A stretch of DNA of 64,000 bases, from positions 806,001 to 870,000 of the forward strand of contig JACGCN010000003.1 in NCBI GenBank assembly GCA_014905825.1, read 5' to 3'. The notes under the pieces were generated by a model. The model saw only the letters and a list, made by a program, of their open reading frames with translations. It had not been told where the DNA came from and made no database searches. Numbering within the stretch: position 1 is the stretch's first letter; the number at the start of each line of letters is the position of its first letter. The position numbers were made by a program, and so were the translations under genes. Below, piece after piece: positions 12,481-21,593 of the stretch. Origin of the DNA: Lyophyllum atratum (lineage: Eukaryota > Basidiomycota > Agaricomycetes > Agaricales > Lyophyllaceae).

Positions 12481-13772
12481 CTAATAAGCACTGCGTTCCG
12501 GTGCGATTGAAACTTCCAGGTTGACGTTGGAGAGGGCATTCGAAGTCGGAAATGATCTCCGCAACTTTATTCCTGCCTCGTGTGGCTGATCCCCCATGTC
12601 CAACGATAAGAACCAGACCTTCACCGTTCGTAGGCGACCACAGTCATTCCGCGCTAGGAACTCATCTATTTCCCGACACGGCGCCCACACGAATGTTTCC
12701 GCCCTCGCGACCGCCTCCTTTCTGAAAGATGACCAGGCCGACAGAGATATCTCGACCTCTTCGAGAGGGAGGCGGGTAGTCGTGTCGGTGAAAAGACGAG
12801 CGATCCCTTGAGCGAGGGAGAAGGATGTAGTCTGCCTGAAGTCGTAGAAATGAAGGGACTGTAAGTTGGGAAAAAGATCGAGCTTAGCTTCGCTATCCAG
12901 GGAGGCTTGACTAAGGAATGGATGAGCCTCCTGCTCATAAGGGTATTAATTGCGATGATGCTTACCGCGATATTGATTTAACCCGCAATGTAGTCCAAGA
13001 TGTATGAGAGAGGGTCCGCATTGACGCAGCAGCCGCTCCGTAAAGTTGCATCTGTCTATAAGCCGGACGAAGATGATCGAGTTTGATGGGGAGTGGAACA
13101 ATGATTTTATACGGCCGCGAGTATCCACTACCAGGGATTCCAAATAGATGGATTCAGGAATAGTGATGTCCTGCTCTTCGAGTGTGGGCACCGTCAAGAC
13201 GGCTGAATCGGAAATACTGAGGTGTTTCAGACCGGGAGTTCGTCCAAAAAAATAACGCCATTTCCGATGGAGAGCCGAATAGGGATGTTTCGATGACAAT
13301 GTGGGTGATAGAAGGCTGCTGCAGCAACTTGGAAACTAGCTGTTGAAAGTCACCTAGATAGTTGGACCAATTTCCAAGGTTGGCACGGAATTTTTGGAGT
13401 TGTTGAGCTTCGACAACACTAGAGCAAGTGCTTCGGCAATTTCCTTTGAATCGAATCTTGCCTCGGTGAAGTAAGCTTGGATGCGCAGGTCGGGCGTTCG
13501 AATATGGGCGACAATATGCGGCGAGCTGACTAAGAAATCATGGAAGTGCTTGTCTGCGCCGACCTTGATACATAGGCCAGCGCTTCCGAAGCGAATGACC
13601 TTCCCAGGACCTCCGAGGGTAAGGAAATGGAACAAGTGTTGCTGGCATGTTGCCACCCATGAACGACAAACAGGGGAGCATTGAGGAGCGTGGCGGCATC
13701 TTCATCCAGTTCATTTAGAATAGCAACCACAAGCTCTTGCGGTAGGTTGAGACCAAGCGCTGCAGAGAACAT
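12481..13772 (-). CDS. F-box-like protein (Agaricomycete type), multi-exon
   Basis: The N-terminus (from 13772) reads GLNLPQELVVAILNELDED, a degenerate F-box of the LPxELxxxIxxxL form common in Agaricomycetes. It continues with a leucine-patterned region: SPHIVAHIRTPDLRIQAYF, GRTPGLKHLSISDSAVLTVP, CGPSLIHLGLHCG, FPNLQSLHFYDF, resembling the irregular leucine repeats that follow F-boxes in this expanded family. It ends at LSNVNLEVSIAPERSAY. At least four exons are needed. The junction near 13290-13360 is uncertain: two frames are open there and I could not decide between them. The likely role is substrate recognition in an SCF ubiquitin ligase, by family analogy only. Confidence 0.6.
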
Positions 13773-15066
13773 TCTCGACTTGGTAGGCGGGTAGTAGGGT
13801 TCCTTCTAAAATTAATCTTTGTACCTGCCTAGAGAGTGGACCAGGGTAATCGGGCACATCAAAAGCGACCAAGTGGACATGACTGGTTTCTCGCCGGATG
13901 TAAGATGAGGATCTTAGTTCTAGTGAGCCCGTGTAGTGCGGGATTTCACTTGCGTCCTGGAGATGGACTATCTCGGCGTCTTCCGAGTTATCTACCTTGG
14001 TCCGCTCGACTGAAACCTTGCTAACGCTCCTAAAGTTTCGCGGTGACCCAAAAGTGCTTGAGCTTTTCTAAGGCGGCACAACCGATCTGCAACGTAGACT
14101 GATCTTCTTTCCGAACACATGAGAAGTGGATAGACGCTTGTCGCATGTACACGGATGTGATGTTATCCCATCCTTGCGCTATAGTTCGATGCAATGTGGG
14201 ACTACGAGCTCCATGACTTGGCGCAGCGTGTGCGACTGACCTAGTGAGCGATGCTGTATACAGAGGCAAATTGATACCTTCTGTTCAGCTGTGGCTAAGT
14301 GTGGTCCCCTATGGGGGTCGGTCGGTGGCGGGGGAGGGGACCCAGACTGGAATAGCGGGAGGTCAAGGCATTCCTGGTCCACTTGATTGTAGGCTGGAGG
14401 CGACGGATGCGGCCGAGCGTTTGCGAATAGAAGTCGAGATTGGACAAGACAAAAAAATCTTACAAGTAGTCAGTAAGTGTGTGAGGACAGCGTTCCCAGT
14501 TGCGAATTCAGAGCGAGTCTAGCGATGGGGGTTGCACGAGCAATTTCGAGGAGAGATCGACGACAAGGGTCGGAACGTAGAAGATGGCAGTACAAGTCAA
14601 CCTAGATGAAAAAAGACTATGAGTACCTGTGAGTTTATTACTGGGGTAATTGCAGTGAGAAGCGTGCAAACCGAGAGCCTGGTACTTTGAGGAGTAGGGA
14701 AACGCGGGGACGTTCGTGGGCAGCGTGCGCGAAGCAGAAGAGCTAAATGCGGACCTGTACAAAAGGGTGAAAGTCAGTTGGTCAGTTCCTCAGGACATGG
14801 AGATTTAAGGTGATTTTGGTAGACATGCCAAGCGATCGATGACGGCGTGCGAAGGGTATGGGGGGCAGGGCAGGGGCGGCGGGGGGCAGGAATTCAGCCT
14901 CCTGAAAATAAATTCAGCTAACGGGGGACATTGAAGGTGCGAACTTACTTCATTCTCAGGCATCATTTAATAGGGGAATCTGTCGATAGGGAGAATTGTC
15001 AGCCATCCGAGGACCATCGTCTCCAGCAATTTGTGACGTCCTGCGCCCCAAAGAAAGCTGTCCTCC
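13773..15066. other. no supported gene
   Basis: Short minus-strand stretches (14030-14269, 14179-14382, 14508-14762) are open, and one reads like protein (near QASIHFSCVRKEDQSTLQIG), but I found no start, domain or splice pattern linking them. They could be remnants of another F-box-like gene. Confidence 0.3.
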
Positions 15067-15669
15067 TCAACTTCGTCCCGACTTCTTGAGAAGCAGCATA
15101 CCGCGCCTGAATTTGTGGACTGCAGATGATGACGCCTTCCTACCGGCCGAAATCGTCTTGAGGATCGCGCGGCGAGCCTGATGAGGTATCCATCGGGAAG
15201 ATTGTTCTGGAACTTCCGCACGGGAGGTGTACAAGCCCTCGCGACAAAATTCGCCAAGTTTCTGACCGCCTTCAGAGCTCCCTGGTAGTTCGACCGCGCC
15301 CCTAATTCTGGTATCGCCCGACCCACCATCATATGTGGTCTCTGTAACAGCGAGATTGTTCGCGTTTGAAGACTCAAAGCTGTCGGGAGGGTAAGTCACA
15401 GCGAATGCAGAGTGAAGGCCAAAGGCGATGAGGTGGTCTTCAGGGCGGGGGGCAGTGGTAGCGATAGGAGCTATGGTCGAATCCCAATATGCTTCCGGGT
15501 CAGGATAGACTCTGCAAGTGAGCACATAGAAGCGGTGGATGCGTTCATCGGTTCCGATCTCGACGTCGTTGAAGTTGATCACCAGTCCAGCTGGAAGAGG
15601 AGGCCTTGCGTAGGTAATGGTACCAAGACCGGCAGGGCTGGAAAATGAAGTGGGAAGATATAAGCGCAT
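15067..15669 (-). CDS. hypothetical protein, 200 residues
   Basis: A single open frame starting at 15669 with an ordinary-looking protein: LPTSFSSPAGLGTITYARPP, LVINFNDVEIGTDERIHRFY, DPEAYWDSTIAPIATTAPRPE, then a basic tail (ARRAILKTISAGRKASSSAV). I recognise no family. The tail from about residue 165 is basic and may be read-through of a 3' exon or UTR. Its upstream region (15670-15802) is followed at 15803 by the left copy of the 1674-bp repeat, so the promoter may be disrupted or supplied by the repeat. Confidence 0.4.
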   Translation of the reverse strand: MRLYLPTSFSSPAGLGTITYARPPLPAGLVINFNDVEIGTDERIHRFYVLTCRVYPDPEAYWDSTIAPIATTAPRPEDHLIAFGLHSAFAVTYPPDSFESSNANNLAVTETTYDGGSGDTRIRGAVELPGSSEGGQKLGEFCREGLYTSRAEVPEQSSRWIPHQARRAILKTISAGRKASSSAVHKFRRGMLLLKKSGRS

Positions 15670-15802
15670 TCCGCGGGGTTTTTGAATGAGAAATCGCGCT
15701 TGGAAGTTTATTTTTGCGGGCAGGGGTGGTTATATATCAAGAGTAGGAAGTGGTCACAGTGTAAGTCTAAGTTAGGAGTCGGAGGACGCCTGAGGGCCTT
15801 TA

Positions 15803-17476
15803 ATCTCCTTTAATGGTGAATATCATCACGTGGTCGTCTTTGGGGATAGGAGCCAGCCTGGCCCTTAGCTACTAAGCTAGCGTTTCTGCTACAGGCAGCT
15901 ATGCATCCATGGCTCAGTGAAGTTGCAGTGAAGTATGAGTCGGAGGCACGATATCATGTAATACTGGCACAAAATTTTTGAGTCACACGTTGGATACAAG
16001 TCGAACGACATCTCTACGGCCATTGTCAAGATAATCCACTCTATGCTCGATTTTTTGAGCTCCTACAATAGATGTGAAAGGGGACATCCATAAGAGTCGT
16101 ATGCGCTTCTTGCAATCAGAGGAAGCTGGACTCTCAGCCCGGCTTGAGCCTGGCTTCCGTTTCACTGACGGTGAGTGAACAATGTCCAAATAGAGACAAG
16201 CATCGTCCATTGTTCTAAATTTGGACGAACAGTGAAGCTTCTTCTGTTATCTATGTACATTGTACACCGCTTGTATTCGTTGCCAGACACGAGCTCATAG
16301 TATTACTGTCATGTTCTTTGTCCGCCCAAGTTAGCTTAATGCACAGCTCCTTGTCCCCGCTGTGGCTATTGTCCAAGAAGCCTTGATATAAGGCTCGTAC
16401 GTCCATCTCCCTCTACCCCTAGCGCGATCTGGATTGCCCCACTTCTTCCACTCGACTGTTTAACGAAGACGACGACGACACACACCAAAGTACACTCTGA
16501 TACTTCCCCACACTCGTTCACAGCATCTTCCCTCGTTCAGTAACATATCAACATAAGATTACAGTAATGGCTGTCGTCTCCCACCTCTCTCCTCACTTCT
16601 TCATGGATGAGCAATCCGAAAGATCCAGGTCAGCTGCTCTTCATCTTAAGGCGCAATATCAAAGTGTTTACCTCTTGTCTGTATAGCTTTCATAGTGCAA
16701 CCAGCAGCACACACACTTCTCGCCGCTCACGGCACGTCCGGCGCCAAGTTGTCCAGCTGTGGAAGCTCGTCACAGGCACAACCCGCAAACATCAGCGTGC
16801 CTCCTTTATCCCACCAGACTTCGTGTTGGTCACCTCCCGCAGGCGTAGCGCCATCATGCACCCGGCGTACTAAAATCCTCGCTCAATGGCACCGTCCCAT
16901 GCATCCATTCCAACCCATATGCCATTTCCATGAACTTTATGACAGAAGCCTGGCTACCCATCGGCCGATAGATCTACCTCCCACTAATTATCCCTGGACG
17001 ATATCTTGTTGTAAAACACAAAGCTGGACTTTAGATGCACGTTGATAGAATCGGTAACTACATACCCCTACCTTATTTTTGTATTATTCGCTACTCCATT
17101 ACACCATTAATACACTCGAATTACCCATTGACTATCATCAGCGGTCGTGTTCTCGTCCAAACCTCTGGCTACCACTAGAGTGGCTGTTGCGGCATCGTTT
17201 CCGATCGCGAATCGCGATCTCGCATTTTTGCCCTAAACGGACTTGGTGCACGAATTCCATAGGATGCTTACCAGATGACGACTGCCATTAATAATTAGAA
17301 CGGTAACGTCACGAAGAGTCCACCTCGGTCCTCGCCCGCAAGAGAAGTTGAGGAAAATATTATTATTCGTTTCTTCATCCGCAGTGGCAGGCTACTTCCA
17401 TTCCACCTTCTCGGCTCGGAGCTCCTCCAATGAATGCATCCGCAGTGTTGCTATGGGTCCCAGCATTGACGTCCAA
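15803..17476. repeat. left copy of 1674-bp direct repeat (X)
   Basis: Same length and nearly the same sequence as 23175-24848, in the same orientation. By eye I find two differences (16119 G versus 23491 C; 16681 G versus 24053 A) and no indels. The copies flank the YR retroelement exactly: the left copy runs into the first 146-bp repeat (2-base overlap), the right copy starts inside the last 4 bases of the second 146-bp repeat. Copy ends are not TG/CA and I see no target-site duplication, so these are not ordinary LTRs. The repeat contains a TATA-like site (GATATAAGG near 16385), a pyrimidine-rich leader and a possible small gene. Confidence 0.9.
16567..16873 (+). CDS. possible small basic protein inside repeat X (left copy)
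   Basis: Two exons (16567-16628, 16687-16873; 58-nt GT-AG intron) give 82 residues. The product is Ser/Arg-rich (SRRSRHVRRQVVQLWKLVTG) with no hydrophobic signal and no family I recognise. In favour: a TATA-like element ~180 bases upstream, a CT-rich leader and an ATG in an AGTAATGG context. Against: short length and no homologue known to me. A third frame (from 16695) is also open for 116 codons, so the true reading frame is uncertain. Confidence 0.3.
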
Positions 17477-17621
17477 ATCGTGATGCACGATTTCGAGTGA
17501 CTGAGTGAGCTTTCCTGTGGTGGCGGGCAGCAAAGCGGGTGCCCGCCACCGACGCTTACTCATCACGTAGACCCTCTTTTCGGATCACCCTCGTTCCTCG
17601 GGTTCTCCGAAAACATCATCT
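17476..17621. repeat. 146-bp terminal direct repeat, distal copy
   Basis: Identical to 23033-23178. Contains two perfect inverted repeats: ATCGTG-ATG-CACGAT at 17477-17491, and an 11-bp arm pair GGTGGCGGGCA / TGCCCGCCACC at 17519-17529 and 17540-17550 with a 10-base loop. Such hairpins at the element edge are plausible recombinase-binding or transcript-end structures (inference). Confidence 0.9.
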
Positions 17622-17727
17622 ATGTGTAGGAGATCGCGCGGAGGCGATGTATCATGTTAGATGTGGACAGTAACACTACAAACAATATATCTATTGTGAG
17701 TTTGTATGCTGTTGCTGTGTTTTGGGG

Positions 17728-17746
17728 AAAGGACCGAAGGTCCTTT
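17728..17746 (-). terminator. perfect hairpin after the recombinase gene
   Basis: AAAGGACC and GGTCCTTT, 8-bp perfect arms with a 3-base loop, lie about 130 bases beyond the recombinase stop. It could mark a transcript 3' end or a recombination site; neither is shown by the sequence. Confidence 0.35.
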
Positions 17747-17878
17747 AGCTCGAAACATCGACCTGAATCTGTGAAGAAACGGTCCGCAATGAGCTGCGAT
17801 TCCCAAAACCTTTGAGGAGCGCCGCGACGCGTCGAGCGAAGCGCGGACCCCCACAGACCAAAAGGAGCGGAACATACA

Positions 17879-18889
17879 TTATCGTACCCGGGGCAGGGCC
17901 ACTGTCACCCGTGTGAACTCCTCAAACACTGGGGTGTCCTGGAGGTATGGTGCCAGAATGACGGCGTGCTTTCGGAGGTACACTTCAAAGGCGTCACTGC
18001 TCCATCGACCCATGACTTTGACAACTGCGAGGGGAACTCCCCGAAGGAGGTACTCCAATACTGACCCGATCCGGATGCCGTGGAAGCGCAGGATTTCCAT
18101 TCCCAGCTCGCCGGCAATGGCGTTAAGGCGTCTCGTGAAGGTGGTGCGGGTCAGCGGCCGTTGTGATTTCCCATGGCGATAGGCGAACAGATGTGTCCCG
18201 TCGGCGAGGTCGTTAACCCGAAGGTGGTGAGCTAACGCTTCCTCCGGGTCGCATGGTCCCTCCTGACGTGCAAAGTAGAGTTCTTCCCCCTCTGGGGACA
18301 CCTTCGTACGTGGAACGAAGAGGATGGTGACCTCATTGCCTTGTCGATCCTGGCCTCTGCGCATGTCGCTCCGCTTAATATGGATGGCGGGGTCGAATGC
18401 TTTTAGGTTCTCAAGCACGAATTCACCCAAGCGTGCTGTCGAGAAGAACGCACACTGGAAGCAGGCCCTAATGGAAGCGTCGACGGGGTCATCGGGGTTG
18501 AGACGCGAGCAGAGCCTCGCCATTAGATCCACTGTGAACGGCTCCCTCTTTGAGCGCTTCGACTCCGGTGGTGCCAGCCTCTTCGCGCCATCCAGTGCGG
18601 CCTGTACCTCAGTCGGAGTCATGGCCCATGGTGCACCATGCAATGTGTGCCATGCCTGCACCCCATACAAGCTGTTAGCCAGAGCTGTCCCTGAATACGA
18701 GCCTGCACATGCTGCCAGAAAAGATAAGACGAGGTTTGGATGTGCTGGGCACCGCTCCGAGTCGGGTACACCCCGCAGATCACAGAAGACGTGATACACC
18801 AGCAGACCTGAGCCATATGTCTCTCTGGTCCCATGCGACCAGGATGCGGAGATGACGTTGAGGACTCGTACCAGGTCCTGCTCTGTCAT
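17879..18889 (-). CDS. tyrosine recombinase of the YR retroelement
   Basis: Integrates the element's circular DNA by strand exchange. From the ATG at 18889 the product is 336 residues: an N-terminal SAM-like core-binding part (EQDLVRVLNVISASWSHGTR, YGSGLLVYHVFCDLRGVP) and a catalytic part with the first Arg in FFSTARLGEF, the H-x-x-R motif in RFHGIRIGSVLEYLL, GRWSSDAFEVYL with the nucleophilic Tyr, and a short tail. The same frame stays open without a stop up to 21256, right through the RT gene, so the natural start is uncertain; I chose 18889 as the ATG that leaves only the recombinase. It lies one frame off the RT ORF, whose stop is at 19065, so expression needs splicing, reinitiation or frameshifting. 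Confidence 0.85.
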   Translation of the reverse strand: MTEQDLVRVLNVISASWSHGTRETYGSGLLVYHVFCDLRGVPDSERCPAHPNLVLSFLAACAGSYSGTALANSLYGVQAWHTLHGAPWAMTPTEVQAALDGAKRLAPPESKRSKREPFTVDLMARLCSRLNPDDPVDASIRACFQCAFFSTARLGEFVLENLKAFDPAIHIKRSDMRRGQDRQGNEVTILFVPRTKVSPEGEELYFARQEGPCDPEEALAHHLRVNDLADGTHLFAYRHGKSQRPLTRTTFTRRLNAIAGELGMEILRFHGIRIGSVLEYLLRGVPLAVVKVMGRWSSDAFEVYLRKHAVILAPYLQDTPVFEEFTRVTVALPRVR

Positions 18890-19064
18890 GGCTTGATCCG
18901 GGTTGAGCCGACGTGCTGCGAGCGGCGTCCACAGCAAAAGACGGTCTCTCGCAAGACAATGGGGTCGGAGGGAGGATGGGAAAGGCGCCAGATCAGCCTT
19001 GTAAGGCCTTGGGCGCCCCAACGTCAGGGGTGATGGTAAAACAGCGCCGAATCTCGGTACACCG

Positions 19065-21593
19065 TTAAGTCTCCCATTCGATCTCGTCGATGGATCGCTC
19101 CTCCCGGAACCTCTCACCGTTGAAACGCTCGCGCGCCCGAGTGTCATGGAGGGAGGAGTAGATAATCCGGGCTGTGGCTGGCGGGTATTTGCCCTCCCGC
19201 AAGAGCCGAAGCTCTGTTGGGGTGTACGGCTCGGTTGCATCGACAAGGAACCGGTCAAGCCCATCTGGTAGTTCCACCGGGGGGAGGAGAAGATGTCGGG
19301 GAGGGAATTTCCCTCGAGAGGGGGCATCCGCTGGGTTGTAGGCGCTCGGTACGTAGGCTGAATGGAAGTGCCCGGTTCGACCCTCGTTCTCAAGGAAGCT
19401 GTGGAGGCGACGAAATACCCCATTGACGGCCGTGTTGCGGCTTCGACCATTCCACCATCCCTCAACCACTCCTTGGTTGTCCCCATGGACTCTGTGGTGT
19501 TCCGCTGGGTCGCTGGTGGCAACGAGGGCATGGATGAGGAGCTCGAATCCAATGGCCTCCGCCCACTGGATATCACGCTTGCCGTCGAGGGTCTGCCAGC
19601 CTGGTACCAAGCGCCACGCGCGCCAGAAGCCTCCCAGGATAATGGCGACGCCGATTCCAGAACTGGCGTCAGAGAATGCGCCAATATCGGAGAGAAAGAC
19701 GGGGCGAGGGATGGGACGCTTCCGGGTTGACCGGAGCGTAGCCGCCCACCAGTCAAGGTCCGATGATACTCCTCGAGGTGGGTGGTATGGAACGAAAGGA
19801 CGGTCACTGCCCCCTCGGAGCATGGTCTCCAGGTTGGTGAGGTAAGCTCGTCCTGCAGGGTAGACCAACGAGGCATGGAGGAGTTTGCCATAGAGCCTCT
19901 GAACGTCCCGGAGGTCATGGGTGGAGTGAACGCGCCATTCCTCAATGGCCGCCAGGTATTTCTCGGCCTTCCCTTCTCCCAGAGAAACTGAGAGCGCCTC
20001 GAGGTCCCAGGAGAGGCCGATGAACGTGTTCGTTGGCGCGAACGGCTTGTCTTTCGACTTCTCCCAGGGGATCCCCAGGAAGTCGGAGGTGCGGTCCACG
20101 TCATCGAGGTTGTAGGTGAACTGGGCCTCGAGATAGGAGCGGGGAGATGCAGCGGAGAGGTCTCGGATGGGGAACCTGCAGTCTTCGTCGAACTCCTCCA
20201 AGGTGCCGTCATCGAATAGAGCACCACCGTACCAAAGGCGCCCACCAGAGCGGTGTTCCCCTCGGGCGACAATTTCCCTATGCCATTGGCGTCGGAGCTC
20301 ATTGTATGCTGGGAGGTGCTTCCGAAGGATGCGTAGGAAGAAATGGTCATCGACCCATTTGGAGAGAGGACCCATCCCTCGATAGCGCATAATATCGAGA
20401 CCAGCATCAGCAGGGCATCCATAACCACCTGACGAGGGAGAGGCCCCGAAGCAGAGGCTGGTGTCAACGCAGAACTCGTCATCCCCCACCCGCACGACCG
20501 CTGCTGGCCATTGTGACGGGTGGAGGGGAATAGTGCGGTATGCCTCCGCCACGTCCCGCACTGCTGCTTGCGAACCCGGAGGGAGCCTGGAGATGAGCAG
20601 ACATATGACAGAGAAAGTCCCCCATGTACACGGAAAATCATTGGAGTTGGTAAACGAGTTGATGGAGGGATTGGGGAAAGCGGAGGACGGAGAGTGGGGG
20701 AAGGAGAGATTTTGAATGATGCGGAATTTCCCTGGTTTGTTGGGCTTGGGTATGATGGAGAAAGGGGAGGTCTGGAAGGGACCGATTGCTTCCTCGAGCT
20801 GCCTGCGTGAGAAGGGACCGATGTACCTTCCTTTTGAGATTTCCGTATCCACGATGGCACGGAATTCGTCGGCGAAATCGTCGACGGTGGAACTATTAGG
20901 CGGAGATTGTGTAGCGAGAATGGAAGGGAAGTTAAATGAGAAACCGAATCTAAAACCTCTAGGGAGGTGGGAATACTTTTCGAGGAGACCGGCATCCCAT
21001 AGCTGAGAATGCCAGACGTCCGGGGGGTAGGGACACTTCGCTTCATGCCTTCTGAGCACGAGGGCACTCCTGAGCTCCGTGAGAGTGGGAACCACAGCCT
21101 GAGCAGAAGTACTTGGCGTCGTGGTGACTGGCGGAGCACCCCTCTTCTCGTTGCCAGTCCTGGCAAACCTGGCGGCCGTCTCGCATGGTGAGAGCCCGGT
21201 TGATGCGGCAGGCAAGGGCTTCGTAGAGATTGTCCCAAGTACGTCGAGCTTCGCACCTGATGATCGGGTGTGGGTGACGGCCGAGGCAGACGGCGCAGGC
21301 TGCCAATGTCCTCTTCCCTGCGCCGCGTCGAAAACCCCCCTCCCTCGAAGGAAAGGATCGATCCCGCTCGTCGCGTCCGCCTCCCCGTCCCTCATTGCCC
21401 CGATGCCCCCTGCTATCATCTTGATGGCGCGGCGGTGTGATGGAGCGGCGGCGGCGCGAGCTGGAAAAGCTCCGCTGAGGTGACCTGGAGCGTCGTGCAC
21501 GTCCGCGCTGCTCTCGTCCAGCCTGTGCGGTAGCGAGTTCTGCCATCTGCTTCTCAAACTATGACCGTCATGACGCATATGATACGTGCGCAT
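19065..21593 (-). CDS. reverse transcriptase-RNase H of the YR retroelement
   Basis: Copies the element RNA to DNA. The recognisable polyprotein starts near TLTELRSALVLRRHEAKC (about residue 170); the first ~160 residues overlap the Gag zinc-knuckle exon in another frame and may not be translated. RT motifs: KPGKFRIIQNLSFP, DVAEAYRTIPLHPSQWP, FGASPSSGGYG and the catalytic KWVDDHFF, where the usual YVDD box reads WVDD. RNase H motifs: FSDASSGIGVAI, AEAIGFELLI, VHGDNQGVVEGWWNG and YNPADAPSRG, the DIRS/Ngaro style. The ORF ends in GERFREERSIDEIEWET. No frameshift or stop interrupts it. Confidence 0.88.
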   Translation of the reverse strand: MRTYHMRHDGHSLRSRWQNSLPHRLDESSADVHDAPGHLSGAFPARAAAAPSHRRAIKMIAGGIGAMRDGEADATSGIDPFLRGRGVFDAAQGRGHWQPAPSASAVTHTRSSGAKLDVLGTISTKPLPAASTGLSPCETAARFARTGNEKRGAPPVTTTPSTSAQAVVPTLTELRSALVLRRHEAKCPYPPDVWHSQLWDAGLLEKYSHLPRGFRFGFSFNFPSILATQSPPNSSTVDDFADEFRAIVDTEISKGRYIGPFSRRQLEEAIGPFQTSPFSIIPKPNKPGKFRIIQNLSFPHSPSSAFPNPSINSFTNSNDFPCTWGTFSVICLLISRLPPGSQAAVRDVAEAYRTIPLHPSQWPAAVVRVGDDEFCVDTSLCFGASPSSGGYGCPADAGLDIMRYRGMGPLSKWVDDHFFLRILRKHLPAYNELRRQWHREIVARGEHRSGGRLWYGGALFDDGTLEEFDEDCRFPIRDLSAASPRSYLEAQFTYNLDDVDRTSDFLGIPWEKSKDKPFAPTNTFIGLSWDLEALSVSLGEGKAEKYLAAIEEWRVHSTHDLRDVQRLYGKLLHASLVYPAGRAYLTNLETMLRGGSDRPFVPYHPPRGVSSDLDWWAATLRSTRKRPIPRPVFLSDIGAFSDASSGIGVAIILGGFWRAWRLVPGWQTLDGKRDIQWAEAIGFELLIHALVATSDPAEHHRVHGDNQGVVEGWWNGRSRNTAVNGVFRRLHSFLENEGRTGHFHSAYVPSAYNPADAPSRGKFPPRHLLLPPVELPDGLDRFLVDATEPYTPTELRLLREGKYPPATARIIYSSLHDTRARERFNGERFREERSIDEIEWET

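Noticed and set aside
18890..21256. Long N-terminal part of the recombinase ORF as a real domain
   Set aside because: It is RT-RNase H read in another frame, Ser/Pro/Arg-rich with no domain; only its unusual openness is reported.
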